Assembly (NCBI RefSeq): GCF_004378855.1
Contig: NZ_RYYL01000011.1
Span: 1-44,644, forward strand
Length of the DNA: 44,644 nt
Reading direction: 5' to 3'
Source of the DNA: Campylobacter sp. US33a
Lineage (GTDB): Bacteria > Campylobacterota > Campylobacteria > Campylobacterales > Campylobacteraceae
The position numbers and the translations under genes were made by a program. The notes under the pieces were generated by a model. That model made no database searches. It worked only from the letters and a program-made list of their open reading frames with translations, and was not told the origin of the DNA. Position 1 is the stretch's first letter; the number at the start of each line of letters is the position of its first letter. This document shows positions 30,072-36,931 of this stretch, piece by piece.

Positions 30072-31669
30072 TTTGCTTGCTCCGTATGTTTTTTATGATG
30101 CTCTTTGGCAAACATTTTATTGATCACCCATTGTTGAATAAGAGAACAAATATTATTAACACACCAATAAAGCGTGAGACCTGCTGGGAAAGTGATAAAG
30201 AAGAAAGTAAAAATTACCGGTAAAAATTTCATAATCTTAGCCTGCATAGGATCTTGAATAGTCATTGGCGTGATAAGCTGTTGCATAAACATTGTTGCAC
30301 CCATAAAAATAGGTAAGATAAAATAAGGATCCATTACCGATAAATCATGTATCCAAAACGCCCAAGGCGCAGCTTTAAGCTCAATAGCATTAAGTAAAAC
30401 GCGATAAATTGCAAAGAAAATTGGAATTTGTAAAAGTATAGGCAGACATCCGCTCATAGGATTTGCACCATGCTTTTTATAAAGCTCCATCATATGCATA
30501 TTCATTTTTTGAGGATCGCCTTTGTAACGCTCTCTAATTTCTTTCATTTTCGGTGCTAAATCTTTAAGCTTATTCATAGAAATCATTGATTTATAAGTAA
30601 GTGGGAATAAAATCAAACGCACAATCAAAGTCATTATTACAATAGCCCAACCCCAATTTCCAATATAATTATGCAAAAAATTTAAAAATTCAAACATAGG
30701 TTTAGCAATAAAAGTAAACCAGCCATACTCCACAACCGCTTCAAGACGCTCATCAATCATCCTTAAAATGGTGTGCTCTTTGGCACCTATATATCCACCT
30801 GCCTTAAATTCGTTATTTGAAAAGGCAAAAACGATAGGATTATCATTTTGATCTTTAGAAATCGTAACTTGCAAAGGCTGGTTAAAATTATAAAAAAAGG
30901 TTGCATAATATCTATCAAAAGCCGAAGTCATTAAAACCTTATTGAAAACCTCATCTTTTTCCACATCGCCATCTTCAAGAGTATGCAAAGTTTCTTCACT
31001 ATCAAGTACCAAGGCTCCATGTACAGTATAGCTATCTACAGCTATATTTGGTCTATAGCCTGGACTTATAAAATAATTAGCATTTTTACTTAATTTTACT
31101 TCAATGTCGTAATTCCCTTGTGGGTAAAAAGTGATTTTTTTATACACGATTAAATCATTTAATTTTTGAGTTAAATTTAATACTGCTCCTTTTGAAGAAT
31201 TCACATCAAGCATAGCAGTATCAGCCTTATAACTGTTTTCAAAAGCTTGTTTATTTAAAATTTGATCCGAAAAACGAAGTTCTAAAGGCAAAGGGGAAAA
31301 CTGAGTTGAGATTAAATTTAACGATTGATTATTTTCATCTTTATACTTTTCATCTTTAAGATAAAAAGCCACAATACGACCTATGCGATCAATGTGTGCT
31401 TCAAAATGACTGCTTTTAACGGTTGTAATAATATCGTTTTTATTTACATTTTGAGTATTTGAAGGCTTTAAATCACTTTGAGTAACTTGAGTTTGCGGCG
31501 CTGCTTGCGTGGTAGTACTTGCATTTTGCACAGTGGTAATATTTTGTTCTGTGATATGATTTTTAGGAATAAAAAAATAATCATAGACGATAAAAAACAA
31601 AAAAGACAAAATAACAGCAAGTAAAATGCGTTTTTGTTGAGTAGGATTGTTATTGTTGTTGTTATTCAT
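30068..31669 (-). CDS. yidC: Membrane protein insertase YidC, 533 aa
   Basis: Inserts and folds inner-membrane proteins alone or with SecYEG. It has the Gram-negative layout: an N-terminal membrane segment (about 14-29), a large periplasmic P1 beta domain (about 60-330), then five conserved C-terminal membrane segments with GWAIVIMTLIVRLILFPLTY containing the functional Arg, and MSGCLPILLQIPIFFAIYRVL. The C-terminus is basic. The N-terminus carries MNNNNNNNP from tandem AAC/AAT codons, a triplet run whose slippage would stay in frame. It begins 12 nt after yidD with AAGGA. Confidence 0.97.
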   Translation of the reverse strand: MNNNNNNNPTQQKRILLAVILSFLFFIVYDYFFIPKNHITEQNITTVQNASTTTQAAPQTQVTQSDLKPSNTQNVNKNDIITTVKSSHFEAHIDRIGRIVAFYLKDEKYKDENNQSLNLISTQFSPLPLELRFSDQILNKQAFENSYKADTAMLDVNSSKGAVLNLTQKLNDLIVYKKITFYPQGNYDIEVKLSKNANYFISPGYRPNIAVDSYTVHGALVLDSEETLHTLEDGDVEKDEVFNKVLMTSAFDRYYATFFYNFNQPLQVTISKDQNDNPIVFAFSNNEFKAGGYIGAKEHTILRMIDERLEAVVEYGWFTFIAKPMFEFLNFLHNYIGNWGWAIVIMTLIVRLILFPLTYKSMISMNKLKDLAPKMKEIRERYKGDPQKMNMHMMELYKKHGANPMSGCLPILLQIPIFFAIYRVLLNAIELKAAPWAFWIHDLSVMDPYFILPIFMGATMFMQQLITPMTIQDPMQAKIMKFLPVIFTFFFITFPAGLTLYWCVNNICSLIQQWVINKMFAKEHHKKHTEQAK

Positions 31670-31681
31670 AATAATTTTTCC

Positions 31682-31999
31682 TTAAAATATAATCTTAATA
31701 AGATAAAAATGTTTATAATCACAAGGAATATAAATAAATTTAAGTCTTGTTTGAGCTAAAAATAAAGGTTGAAAGCAAGCATTGGCTATAGTAAAATCTT
31801 TATGAATGCGAGGATAATCAAATCCGCCTTTAAAAAAAGGGTTGCATTTTAAAATTCTCACAATAATCAAACATAATGCTTGAATGAGACTATTTTTATT
31901 AAGTTGCCACAAAGCATACTCAGAACAAGTTGGATAATATCTACAACTTCGTGGTTTTAGTGGACTTAAAAAATTCTGATAAAATAAAACCATATTCAT
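31682..31999 (-). CDS. yidD: Membrane protein insertion efficiency factor YidD
   Basis: A small membrane-associated protein that aids YidC-dependent insertion. The family core is present: [14 protein letters not shown] and [11 protein letters not shown], with three of the conserved Cys. I take the ATG that overlaps the rnpA stop as ATGA (31999), matching the other junctions in this operon; an ATG six codons upstream (32017) lacks good ribosome-site spacing. The C-terminal tail (about 30 residues, [18 protein letters not shown]) is longer than in E. coli. Confidence 0.9.
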   Translation of the reverse strand: MNMVLFYQNFLSPLKPRSCRYYPTCSEYALWQLNKNSLIQALCLIIVRILKCNPFFKGGFDYPRIHKDFTIANACFQPLFLAQTRLKFIYIPCDYKHFYLIKIIF

Positions 32000-32331
32000 G
32001 CAAATACTTTTAAACATCCTAATTTTTTAAAACCCCATTTTAAATTTTTTTCAAGTTGAAAAAAAGAGAGCTGTGTAATCTCATTTTTGGCTACGATAAT
32101 ATATTTTCCCTTTTCTAAATTCTGCGACAAATTTAAAAAAGCCATCCTTAACCATCTTTTAGATTTATTTCTAACAACCGCTTTTCCAACCTTTTTACTT
32201 GCGACAACTGCCATTTTATTTTCTATATCTTGAAAATAAAAAATAATAGCACCCTCGCAATGCCATCTTTTTCCTTCTTTGTAGATGGAAGAAAATTCTC
32301 TTTCAGTGTTGATTTTTAAAAATTTACTCAC
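31996..32331 (-). CDS. rnpA: Ribonuclease P protein component RnpA, 111 aa
   Basis: The protein subunit of RNase P, which matures the 5' ends of tRNAs with the M1 RNA (not in the window). It shows the family signature [18 protein letters not shown] (about 46-63, the basic RNR-type helix). GTG start, overlapping the rpmH stop as GTGA, so translation is coupled to L34. The gene order rpmH-rnpA-yidD-yidC is highly conserved. Confidence 0.95.
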   Translation of the reverse strand: MSKFLKINTEREFSSIYKEGKRWHCEGAIIFYFQDIENKMAVVASKKVGKAVVRNKSKRWLRMAFLNLSQNLEKGKYIIVAKNEITQLSFFQLEKNLKWGFKKLGCLKVFA

Positions 32332-32462
32332 ACTGCCAGTCTTTTTCTTCCTTTTGCTCTTCTTGCATTAATCACTTTACGACCGTTTTTACTTTTCATG
32401 CGAACACGAAATCCATGAGTGCGTTTTCTTGGAGTGTTATGTGGTTGATATGTTCTTTTCAT
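32328..32462 (-). CDS. rpmH: 50S ribosomal protein L34, 44 aa
   Basis: A short basic protein: [19 protein letters not shown] at the N-terminus and KGRKRLAV at the end, the standard L34. AAGGAAA lies upstream of the ATG. It is the first gene of the long minus-strand block down to purH, and its stop codon overlaps the rnpA start. Confidence 0.97.
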   Translation of the reverse strand: MKRTYQPHNTPRKRTHGFRVRMKSKNGRKVINARRAKGRKRLAV

Positions 32463-32497
32463 CACTATTTCCTTAAAATTGTAAAAATAAAGTCTGA

Positions 32498-32505
32498 ATT
32501 TTATC
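32498..32505 (-). promoter_or_regulatory. Candidate promoter of the rpmH operon
   Basis: On minus GATAAAAT, preceded by TTGA, lies about 36 nt before the rpmH start in the divergent spacer with the acetyltransferase gene. It fits a Campylobacter -10 box. A TATAAA at about 32568-32573 on plus may serve the divergent gene. Confidence 0.45.
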
Positions 32506-32595
32506 TCAATATTACTTAAAATTGCTTTTAATTAAGAGTAATTTTTAGATTATTTTGCTAAATTTATAAACTTAAAACCTTTTAAGGATCAACAT

Positions 32596-33072
32596 ATGAA
32601 CTCTTTTAGAATCAGAGAAGCACAAAAAGAAGATTTAAAAAATATTCTCATTTTGCTTAAGGAACTTGCCATACATGAAAATATGTTAGATGAAGTAAAA
32701 TGCAGTGAAAAAGAACTTGAAGAATCCTTTTTTACAAACAACTATGCCAAAGCTTTAGTTTTGGAATTTCAAGGGCAAATGATAGGTTATGCAATGTATT
32801 ATTTTACCTTTTCATCTTTTTTGGGGCTTGGTGGAATGTATCTTGAAGATATTTACATTAAACCGGATTTTAGGGGTAAAGGTTTTGGAAAGGCTGTTTT
32901 TAAATATTTAGCACAAATTTGCAAAGAAAAGAACTTAAAAAGACTAGAATGGGTGTGTTTAAATGACAATCAAATTGGTATTGATTTTTATACTTCTCTC
33001 AAAGCAAAACATATGCACGAGTGGAGAACTTATAGACTTGATGGAGAAATTTTAAATAATTTAAGCAAATAA
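32596..33072 (+). CDS. GNAT-family N-acetyltransferase, 158 aa
   Basis: A cytoplasmic acetyl-CoA-dependent acetyltransferase of the GCN5 family, closest to diamine acetyltransferase-like members. The acetyl-CoA loop RGKGFGKAVFKYL (about residues 95-107) follows DIYIKPDFR, and the C-terminal NDNQIGIDFYTSLKAK is motif B. The substrate is not predictable. TTTTAAGGATC gives a good ribosome site. It is the first gene of a three-gene operon with one- and four-base overlaps; the next gene starts inside its stop (TAATG). It corresponds to Cj0962 from memory. Confidence 0.9.
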   Translation: MNSFRIREAQKEDLKNILILLKELAIHENMLDEVKCSEKELEESFFTNNYAKALVLEFQGQMIGYAMYYFTFSSFLGLGGMYLEDIYIKPDFRGKGFGKAVFKYLAQICKEKNLKRLEWVCLNDNQIGIDFYTSLKAKHMHEWRTYRLDGEILNNLSK

Positions 33073-33683
33073 TGAATAAAATTAAAGATTTATACTATTT
33101 AAGAGCTTTTGGTTATGAATTTATTGAACAAGATATTTACAATCAAACCTTAACAAATGATCAAAAAACCTTGTATCATCAAGTATTACAATGCAAACTT
33201 TGTCATTTGTCTAAACAAAAAAAACACGCAATGATAGAAAAACACATTCAACATAAAGCTTTAATGATAGTGAGTGATTTTGCAGACAAAAACGAAAATG
33301 AAAGCGGGGAGCTTTTAGACTCAAAATGGGGAGAAAAACTGAAATATTTGCTGAAAAAATACTTAAATTTAGATCGTAAAGATTTTTATATGTCTTATAT
33401 TTTTAAATGTTTTAATACCTATAAAGATACAAGTTCGCTCCAAACTTGCATACCGTATTGGTTTAATGAATTTGCGCTTGTTGCACCAAAAATTGTATTG
33501 TGTTTAGGCAAAGACACATTTTGCCATTTTGGTTTTGAAAATTTTACGAAATTAAGAGGAGAAATTTTTGCTTTTAATAATAGCTTATTTATGCCAAATT
33601 TTGATATGGACTATCTTGTTAAAAATCCTAGTTCTGAAGCTGTATTTATCCAAGATTTACACAAATTGAAAGGAATATTATGA
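33072..33683 (+). CDS. Uracil-DNA-glycosylase-like Fe-S protein, 203 aa
   Basis: Similar to the Fe-S uracil-DNA glycosylase superfamily (families 4/5). The N-terminal pair CKLCHLSKQKK (Cys about 41 and 44) and a later pair (FKCFN; LQTCIPYW) fit four [4Fe-4S] ligands. PKIVLCLGKDTFCHFGF resembles the conserved central strand, and LRGEIF the later LRG motif. The usual catalytic GEAPG...E motif is replaced by SDFADKNENESGELL, so glycosylase activity is doubtful. It overlaps its neighbours by one base at the 5' end and four at the 3' end. It corresponds to Cj0963 from memory. Confidence 0.75.
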   Translation: MNKIKDLYYLRAFGYEFIEQDIYNQTLTNDQKTLYHQVLQCKLCHLSKQKKHAMIEKHIQHKALMIVSDFADKNENESGELLDSKWGEKLKYLLKKYLNLDRKDFYMSYIFKCFNTYKDTSSLQTCIPYWFNEFALVAPKIVLCLGKDTFCHFGFENFTKLRGEIFAFNNSLFMPNFDMDYLVKNPSSEAVFIQDLHKLKGIL

Positions 33684-34882
33684 AAAAAATAATTTTATTA
33701 TTATTAAGTTTAAATTTGCTTTTTGCGCAAAATCAAAAACTCTCTCCAATAGAACCCGCAAAAGACTTTTATCCTAAACTTTCCACTCAAAATTGCGACA
33801 GTGGTTGTTTATTTGATCTCTTAGAATCAAAACTTTATCTTAGCTTTTTAAGTGAATTCAATCAACAAAATGCAGATAATTTACTTAATAATATTTATAT
33901 AAAACTTTTAAATTCTATTACTGATTTTGATAAAATTTTACAAAAACAAGCCTTAATCAAGCTTGCTATTATTGTGCCTGAAAAAACCATTAAAAGCTAT
34001 TCAAACACTATTATTAATGCAAGTATTTCTTATCTTTTAAAACAAAGAGCACAAATTAAAGTCAAAGTTTTTCGCATAGGAACCGAAGAGGAAGCAAATA
34101 TCCAAAATGCACTCGATGAAATCGAAAGTCAAAATTACCAATACGCCATTGCTGGATTCACTTTAAAAGGTGCAAATTATTTAAATTCTCATCTTAAAAA
34201 TATCAAGGTTTTCATTCCAACCGTCCATAAAAACAATACCCAAATTTCTCATCCAAATATTTATTTTGGTAGTATTGACTATGATGCGCAAATTGCGGCT
34301 TTATTAAAATTAAGCAATGATAATATTGCAGTTTTTTCTGATAATTCAGCACTTTCAAATCACTTAAATGAAAAAATCAGCACCCAAATTCAAAATCCTA
34401 TTCGTTTTTATAAAATTGATGGCGCTAAATTAGATTTTAAACAATTATTCCAATCCAATGGAGATTTAAACAACGCTTCAATTTTTCTTAATACGCCTTT
34501 AGTCAAAACCGCGCTTATAAGTTCGCAATTGCGTGTCAATGAAATTTCTCCATATATTCTTTTATCAACACAAATTAACTACAATCCTACTTTCTTAAGC
34601 ATCACCCAAACCAACGATAGAAAAAACTTCATTATTGCCAATTCAATTTTTAATGAAGATCAAGGTTTAGCTTATATTAATTCTATTTTTGGACAAGATA
34701 TTAATTATAACTGGGTTGCTTATGCTACAAGCGTAGGACTTGACTATTTTTATACTTCATTTATAAGTCAAGATTCTGAGAGAATTTTTGATGAAAAAAT
34801 GCAAGATTCTCAATTAATCTATGATATTAAATTTATGAGAGGACTGGGATATTCGTTTGAAGAATTTAAAGAATTTAAATAG
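33680..34882 (+). CDS. Periplasmic protein with a periplasmic-binding-like fold, 400 aa
   Basis: Exported: residues 1-16 (MKKIILLLLSLNLLFA) are a signal peptide, cut before QNQ. The middle alternates beta strands and helices like type 1 periplasmic-binding or LpoA/LppC proteins (QYAIAGFTLKGANYL; IKVFIPTVH; HPNIYFGSIDYDAQIAALL; DNIAVFSDNSALSNHL). LpoA-type proteins activate penicillin-binding proteins from the outer membrane, but no lipobox is present and no function is proven. Two Cys sit close together (CDSGC, about 39-43). ATGA overlap with the upstream gene. It corresponds to Cj0964 from memory; 34883-35025 downstream shows no gene. Confidence 0.75.
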   Translation: MKKIILLLLSLNLLFAQNQKLSPIEPAKDFYPKLSTQNCDSGCLFDLLESKLYLSFLSEFNQQNADNLLNNIYIKLLNSITDFDKILQKQALIKLAIIVPEKTIKSYSNTIINASISYLLKQRAQIKVKVFRIGTEEEANIQNALDEIESQNYQYAIAGFTLKGANYLNSHLKNIKVFIPTVHKNNTQISHPNIYFGSIDYDAQIAALLKLSNDNIAVFSDNSALSNHLNEKISTQIQNPIRFYKIDGAKLDFKQLFQSNGDLNNASIFLNTPLVKTALISSQLRVNEISPYILLSTQINYNPTFLSITQTNDRKNFIIANSIFNEDQGLAYINSIFGQDINYNWVAYATSVGLDYFYTSFISQDSERIFDEKMQDSQLIYDIKFMRGLGYSFEEFKEFK

Positions 34883-34993
34883 ATTTAAATTTTGTAACAA
34901 AATTAAATATTAAAAATGACTTAAGCTTTTAATAAATAATACAAAGAAATTATCAATATTAAAGGCTTGTCATACAATAAATTCGCAAACCAA

Positions 34994-34999
34994 TATAAT
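34994..34999 (+). promoter_or_regulatory. Possible second plus-strand -10 box beside the toxin locus
   Basis: TATAAT in the context CCAATATAATATTAGC, without a -35 at normal distance (TTGTCA lies 21 nt upstream). If used, its RNA would run antisense to the 3' half of the toxin mRNA. Speculative. Confidence 0.25.
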
Positions 35000-35025
35000 A
35001 TTAGCAAAATAGGCGGTATGCTACA

Positions 35026-35067
35026 ATTAAGCCAAAGGGAAATCTTAATCCCCTTATTGCTAAGGAG
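35026..35067 (-). ncRNA. Two 3' hairpins of the toxin mRNA
   Basis: Read on minus, CTCCTTA-GCAA-TAAGGGG (35067-35050) is a 7-bp stem with one G-U pair and a GNRA tetraloop. It is followed by ATTAAG...CTTAAT (35049-35026) with the 12-nt loop ATTTCCCTTTGG. The loop's CCTTTGG can pair with CCAAAGG of the 5' leader, and CTCCTT can pair with the toxin ribosome site AAGGAG. Such 5'-3' pairing is known to keep H. pylori aapA1 mRNA inactive until processed. Seen: the complementarities. Inferred: the role. Confidence 0.55.
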
Positions 35068-35088
35068 ACTTTGCTTTAACTTATCACC

Positions 35089-35148
35089 TTAATAGGCATT
35101 GACAGTTAAAATACAAAGTAGTATAATAACTATTAAGATTTGTGACAT
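35089..35148 (-). CDS. Ibs-like hydrophobic type I toxin peptide, 19 aa
   Basis: The frame reads MSQILIVIILLCILTVNAY, a single membrane-spanning peptide with almost no polar residues. It has the same length, hydrophobic pattern and AY end as E. coli Ibs toxins (IbsC, from memory MMRLVIILIVLLLISFSAY), whose overproduction depolarises the membrane. The ribosome site AAGGAGGTGA (35164-35155) is a perfect 10-nt match to the 16S 3' end, 6 nt before ATG. A GATATAAT -10 box (35226-35219) predicts a start near 35212 and a 60-65 nt leader holding a 9-bp hairpin. A consensus promoter on the other strand lies inside this frame and would produce an RNA covering the ribosome site. Together these are strong signs of a type I toxin gene held silent by antisense RNA. 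Too short for ordinary gene callers. Confidence 0.8.
   Translation of the reverse strand: MSQILIVIILLCILTVNAY
35099..35127 (+). promoter_or_regulatory. Consensus sigma-70 promoter of the antisense RNA
   Basis: TTGACA (35099-35104), 17-nt spacer, TATAAT (35122-35127): a perfect consensus, unusual in Campylobacter, where -35 boxes are normally absent. It lies inside the 19-codon toxin frame and points rightward over the toxin's start codon and ribosome site. A start near 35134-35136 is predicted. Confidence 0.8.
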
Positions 35149-35210
35149 CTTTCATCACCTCCTTTTTGGGTGTGATTAAATGCCAAAGGTAGCTGCCTTT
35201 GGCACTCTAC
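35134..35210 (+). ncRNA. Antisense antitoxin RNA (predicted, about 75 nt)
   Basis: It begins about 7 nt after a perfect TATAAT and ends at or just after the 9-bp hairpin TGCCAAAGG...CCTTTGGCA (35181-35204), which can act as its terminator. It is fully complementary to the toxin's first codons, start, ribosome site and leader. A first hairpin is possible: ATCACC (35154-35159) with GGTGTGAT (35169-35176, one bulge), exposing a C/T-rich loop (TCCTTTTTG) complementary to the toxin ribosome site, as in kissing-loop antitoxins. Size and geometry resemble H. pylori IsoA1. Exact ends are inferred. Confidence 0.7.
35181..35204. repeat. Hairpin shared by toxin leader and antitoxin RNA
   Basis: TGCCAAAGG (35181-35189) and CCTTTGGCA (35196-35204): perfect 9-bp stem, 6-nt loop. 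On minus it sits near the 5' end of the toxin mRNA, where a 5' hairpin would stabilise it; on plus it lies at the 3' end of the antisense RNA. Confidence 0.75.
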
Positions 35211-35218
35211 CCACTGAA

Positions 35219-35226
35219 ATTATATC
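35219..35226 (-). promoter_or_regulatory. Toxin mRNA promoter (-10 box)
   Basis: On minus GATATAAT, the genus -10 consensus, about 71 nt upstream of the toxin ATG. The AT-rich sequence before it (TTAAATTAAGTTA) lacks a -35, as is normal for Campylobacter. Confidence 0.65.
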
Positions 35227-35263
35227 TAACTTAATTTAAAATCCAATTTTTAAAATTACAGTC

Positions 35264-35300
35264 TATTAAATAAAAATTCTTCGCTTTGCTCAGAATGACG
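35264..35300. repeat. Dispersed repeat, half copy H
   Basis: TTAAATAAAAATTCTTCGCT then TTGCTCAGAATGACG matches the right half of copy C. It lies between the toxin promoter and the capsid gene. Confidence 0.6.
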
Positions 35301-35337
35301 ATGAAAAACTCATAATAAAAAACTCAATTTTTTCAAA

Positions 35338-35366
35338 TTTGGACAAATTCCCTAGTTTTGTCCAAA
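35338..35366. promoter_or_regulatory. 10-bp inverted repeat upstream of the capsid gene
   Basis: TTTGGACAAA (35338-35347) and TTTGTCCAAA (35357-35366) are perfect arms around a 9-nt spacer, 44 nt before the capsid start. A -10-like TAAAAT (35376-35381) follows. It could be a repressor operator or a hairpin that insulates the gene from upstream transcription. Confidence 0.5.
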
Positions 35367-35409
35367 AAATTCTCGTAAAATCCTTAAAAATTAATTTTAA
35401 GGAGAAAAA

Positions 35410-36414
35410 ATGGCATTAACTTCAAGTGGCTTTACCGCACCTATGACTAAAAATGTAAAGCTTAGATCTAGTGTTTATGAAACGATTATTCAAGTAGGAC
35501 CTGATGAGACGCCTATTCTTTCCAAGATTGGCACTTCGAGCGTAACTAACCCGCTTTTACATTCTTGGCTTACTGATACTTTGGCAAAACCAAAACAAAA
35601 TAAAAACCTTGAAATCACAGGTTTAACTGAAGTAACTAAAAATACCGTGCAAAAAACTTCCAATGCAACGCAAATTTTTAAAACAGAAGCTATGGTGTCT
35701 GATTCATTACTTAAGGCTAGACAATACGGTGGTAATGAAATGGCTTATCAAATGGGTAAAAAAGCTAAAGAACATAAGCTTGATATCGAGTATGCTTTAT
35801 TTGGTTTGGGAAGAGATAGCGACACTAAGGTTTCAGTCTTTAAAGAATATGTGCAAGCCAATGAAAGCGTTGAGGGTGAAATGGCTGGAATGTTTTACTA
35901 TATCGCAAAAGATGCAAAAAGCTTTAGTGATAGAAGAAGGGGTAATGTTTTAGCCTTTGATGAAAACGGTGACTGGACTGGTAATGCGACCGAACTCACA
36001 GAAGATAAGCTTAATCAAATTTTACAAAGCATTTGGGATAAGGGCGTAACAGCTAAAGATGTATTTGTAGGGGCTGATTTAAAAGCAGCAATTAATAGAA
36101 TCGCTACAAGAATTCTAGGCAATGAAAAAACAAGCATTGAGACAGATTTTGGAGTGGTAAATTTTCATTTACATAGAATGCTAAGCAAAGAAAATAACTT
36201 AGCAGATTACTTAATCGCTGGGGATTTTTCATTTATGAAACACGGACTTTATATCCCAACAAAAATATCAGAAGTGCCAACCGATAAAACAGCACTTGCA
36301 AAGAGAATTTTTACTCAAGGCACGCTAGAAGTTAGAAATGCGGACGCCTTTGCTATCGCAGTGGGTTTAAGTTCTGTGGCAAGTAAAAAGATGGTTAGTG
36401 TGTATCAAAATTAA
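35410..36414 (+). CDS. Orphan phage major capsid-like protein (SU10/DUF5309 family), 334 aa
   Basis: It resembles the HK97-fold major capsid proteins of the SU10/DUF5309 family: an early QVGPDETPILSKIG stretch, LLHSWLTDTLAKPKQN (the family's HxWxxDxL pattern) and NATQIFKTEAMVSDSL, then AYQMGKKAKEHKLDIEYAL, an alpha-helix typical of the family. The length is normal and the frame intact. AAGGAGAAAAA gives a strong ribosome site, with its own -10-like box upstream and a terminator directly downstream. No portal, terminase, scaffold or tail gene accompanies it; the neighbours are housekeeping. It is therefore a prophage leftover under selection, a cargo gene of a small element, or a domesticated shell-forming protein. 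I cannot tell which. Confidence 0.8.
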   Translation: MALTSSGFTAPMTKNVKLRSSVYETIIQVGPDETPILSKIGTSSVTNPLLHSWLTDTLAKPKQNKNLEITGLTEVTKNTVQKTSNATQIFKTEAMVSDSLLKARQYGGNEMAYQMGKKAKEHKLDIEYALFGLGRDSDTKVSVFKEYVQANESVEGEMAGMFYYIAKDAKSFSDRRRGNVLAFDENGDWTGNATELTEDKLNQILQSIWDKGVTAKDVFVGADLKAAINRIATRILGNEKTSIETDFGVVNFHLHRMLSKENNLADYLIAGDFSFMKHGLYIPTKISEVPTDKTALAKRIFTQGTLEVRNADAFAIAVGLSSVASKKMVSVYQN

Positions 36415-36424
36415 TTTTTTTCAA

Positions 36425-36456
36425 AAGAATTTAAGCAAGTAAAAGCTTAAATTCTT
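36425..36456 (+). terminator. Hairpin between the convergent capsid and ybgC genes
   Basis: AAGAATTTAAGC (36425-36436) and GCTTAAATTCTT (36445-36456): perfect 12-bp stem. It overlaps the last codons of ybgC, so it serves mainly to stop capsid transcription; the T-run after it is weak. Confidence 0.6.
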
Positions 36457-36808
36457 CCTTTAATTTTTCATCCATTGCGACAGGTTTTGAATTTTTAATG
36501 AAAGCCAAAACAAAATCTGCACTAAATAATTTTTCCTCTTTTCTAAAAATCTCTTGACTTATCACAAGCGAAGCCTTTTTAAGCTCTAAAAGTTTTGTTT
36601 TTATTTCTAAAATATCACCTAATTTTGCAGGTTTTAAAAAATTACAATTTGCTTTAACAAGTAAAAAATGACCCTTTGATGCGTCAAATATATCCACATT
36701 TTTGGAAAAAAATATTTCACTTCTAGCTCTCTCGCAAAATTTCAAATAATTACTATGATAAACCACTCCACCCGCATCAGTATCTTCGTAATACACGCGT
36801 ATTTGCAT
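36431..36808 (-). CDS. ybgC: Acyl-CoA thioesterase of the YbgC family
   Basis: A hot-dog-fold thioesterase that hydrolyses acyl-CoA, associated with the Tol-Pal envelope system in other bacteria. The YbgC signature YYEDTDAGGVVYHSNYLKFCERAR (split here by length only) contains the catalytic Asp near residue 11. I start at MQIRVYYEDTD (36808), which has AGGAG 6 nt upstream; the longer start seven codons earlier lacks one. It corresponds to Cj0965c from memory, normally next to Cj0964, so the toxin locus and capsid gene sit between two usual neighbours. Confidence 0.9.
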   Translation of the reverse strand: MQIRVYYEDTDAGGVVYHSNYLKFCERARSEIFFSKNVDIFDASKGHFLLVKANCNFLKPAKLGDILEIKTKLLELKKASLVISQEIFRKEEKLFSADFVLAFIKNSKPVAMDEKLKEEFKLLLA

Positions 36809-36871
36809 TTTTACTCCTAAATTTTTCATTTAAATAAAAAATATAATACAACAATCTAGCTTTTATGTAAC

Positions 36872-36906
36872 TTTTTTGGTTAAAAAGCTATGAAATTTGA
36901 TATAAT
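36872..36906 (+). promoter_or_regulatory. Promoter of the small membrane protein-azlCD operon
   Basis: TTTTTTGG (36872-36879) and GATATAAT ending at 36906 make a good Campylobacter promoter. The start is about 36914, with AAGGA ahead of the ATG at 36932. Confidence 0.6.
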
Positions 36907-36931
36907 TTTGGACTTATTTTAAGGACTTGTT

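Noticed and set aside
35008-35095. 24-codon plus frame (starts MLQLSQREILIPLLL) opposite the toxin mRNA
   Set aside because: The only ribosome-site-like sequence is too close to its ATG; the strand is better explained by the hairpins of the toxin mRNA.
35663-35953. 96-codon frame inside the capsid gene
   Set aside because: Out-of-frame shadow of the capsid coding sequence.
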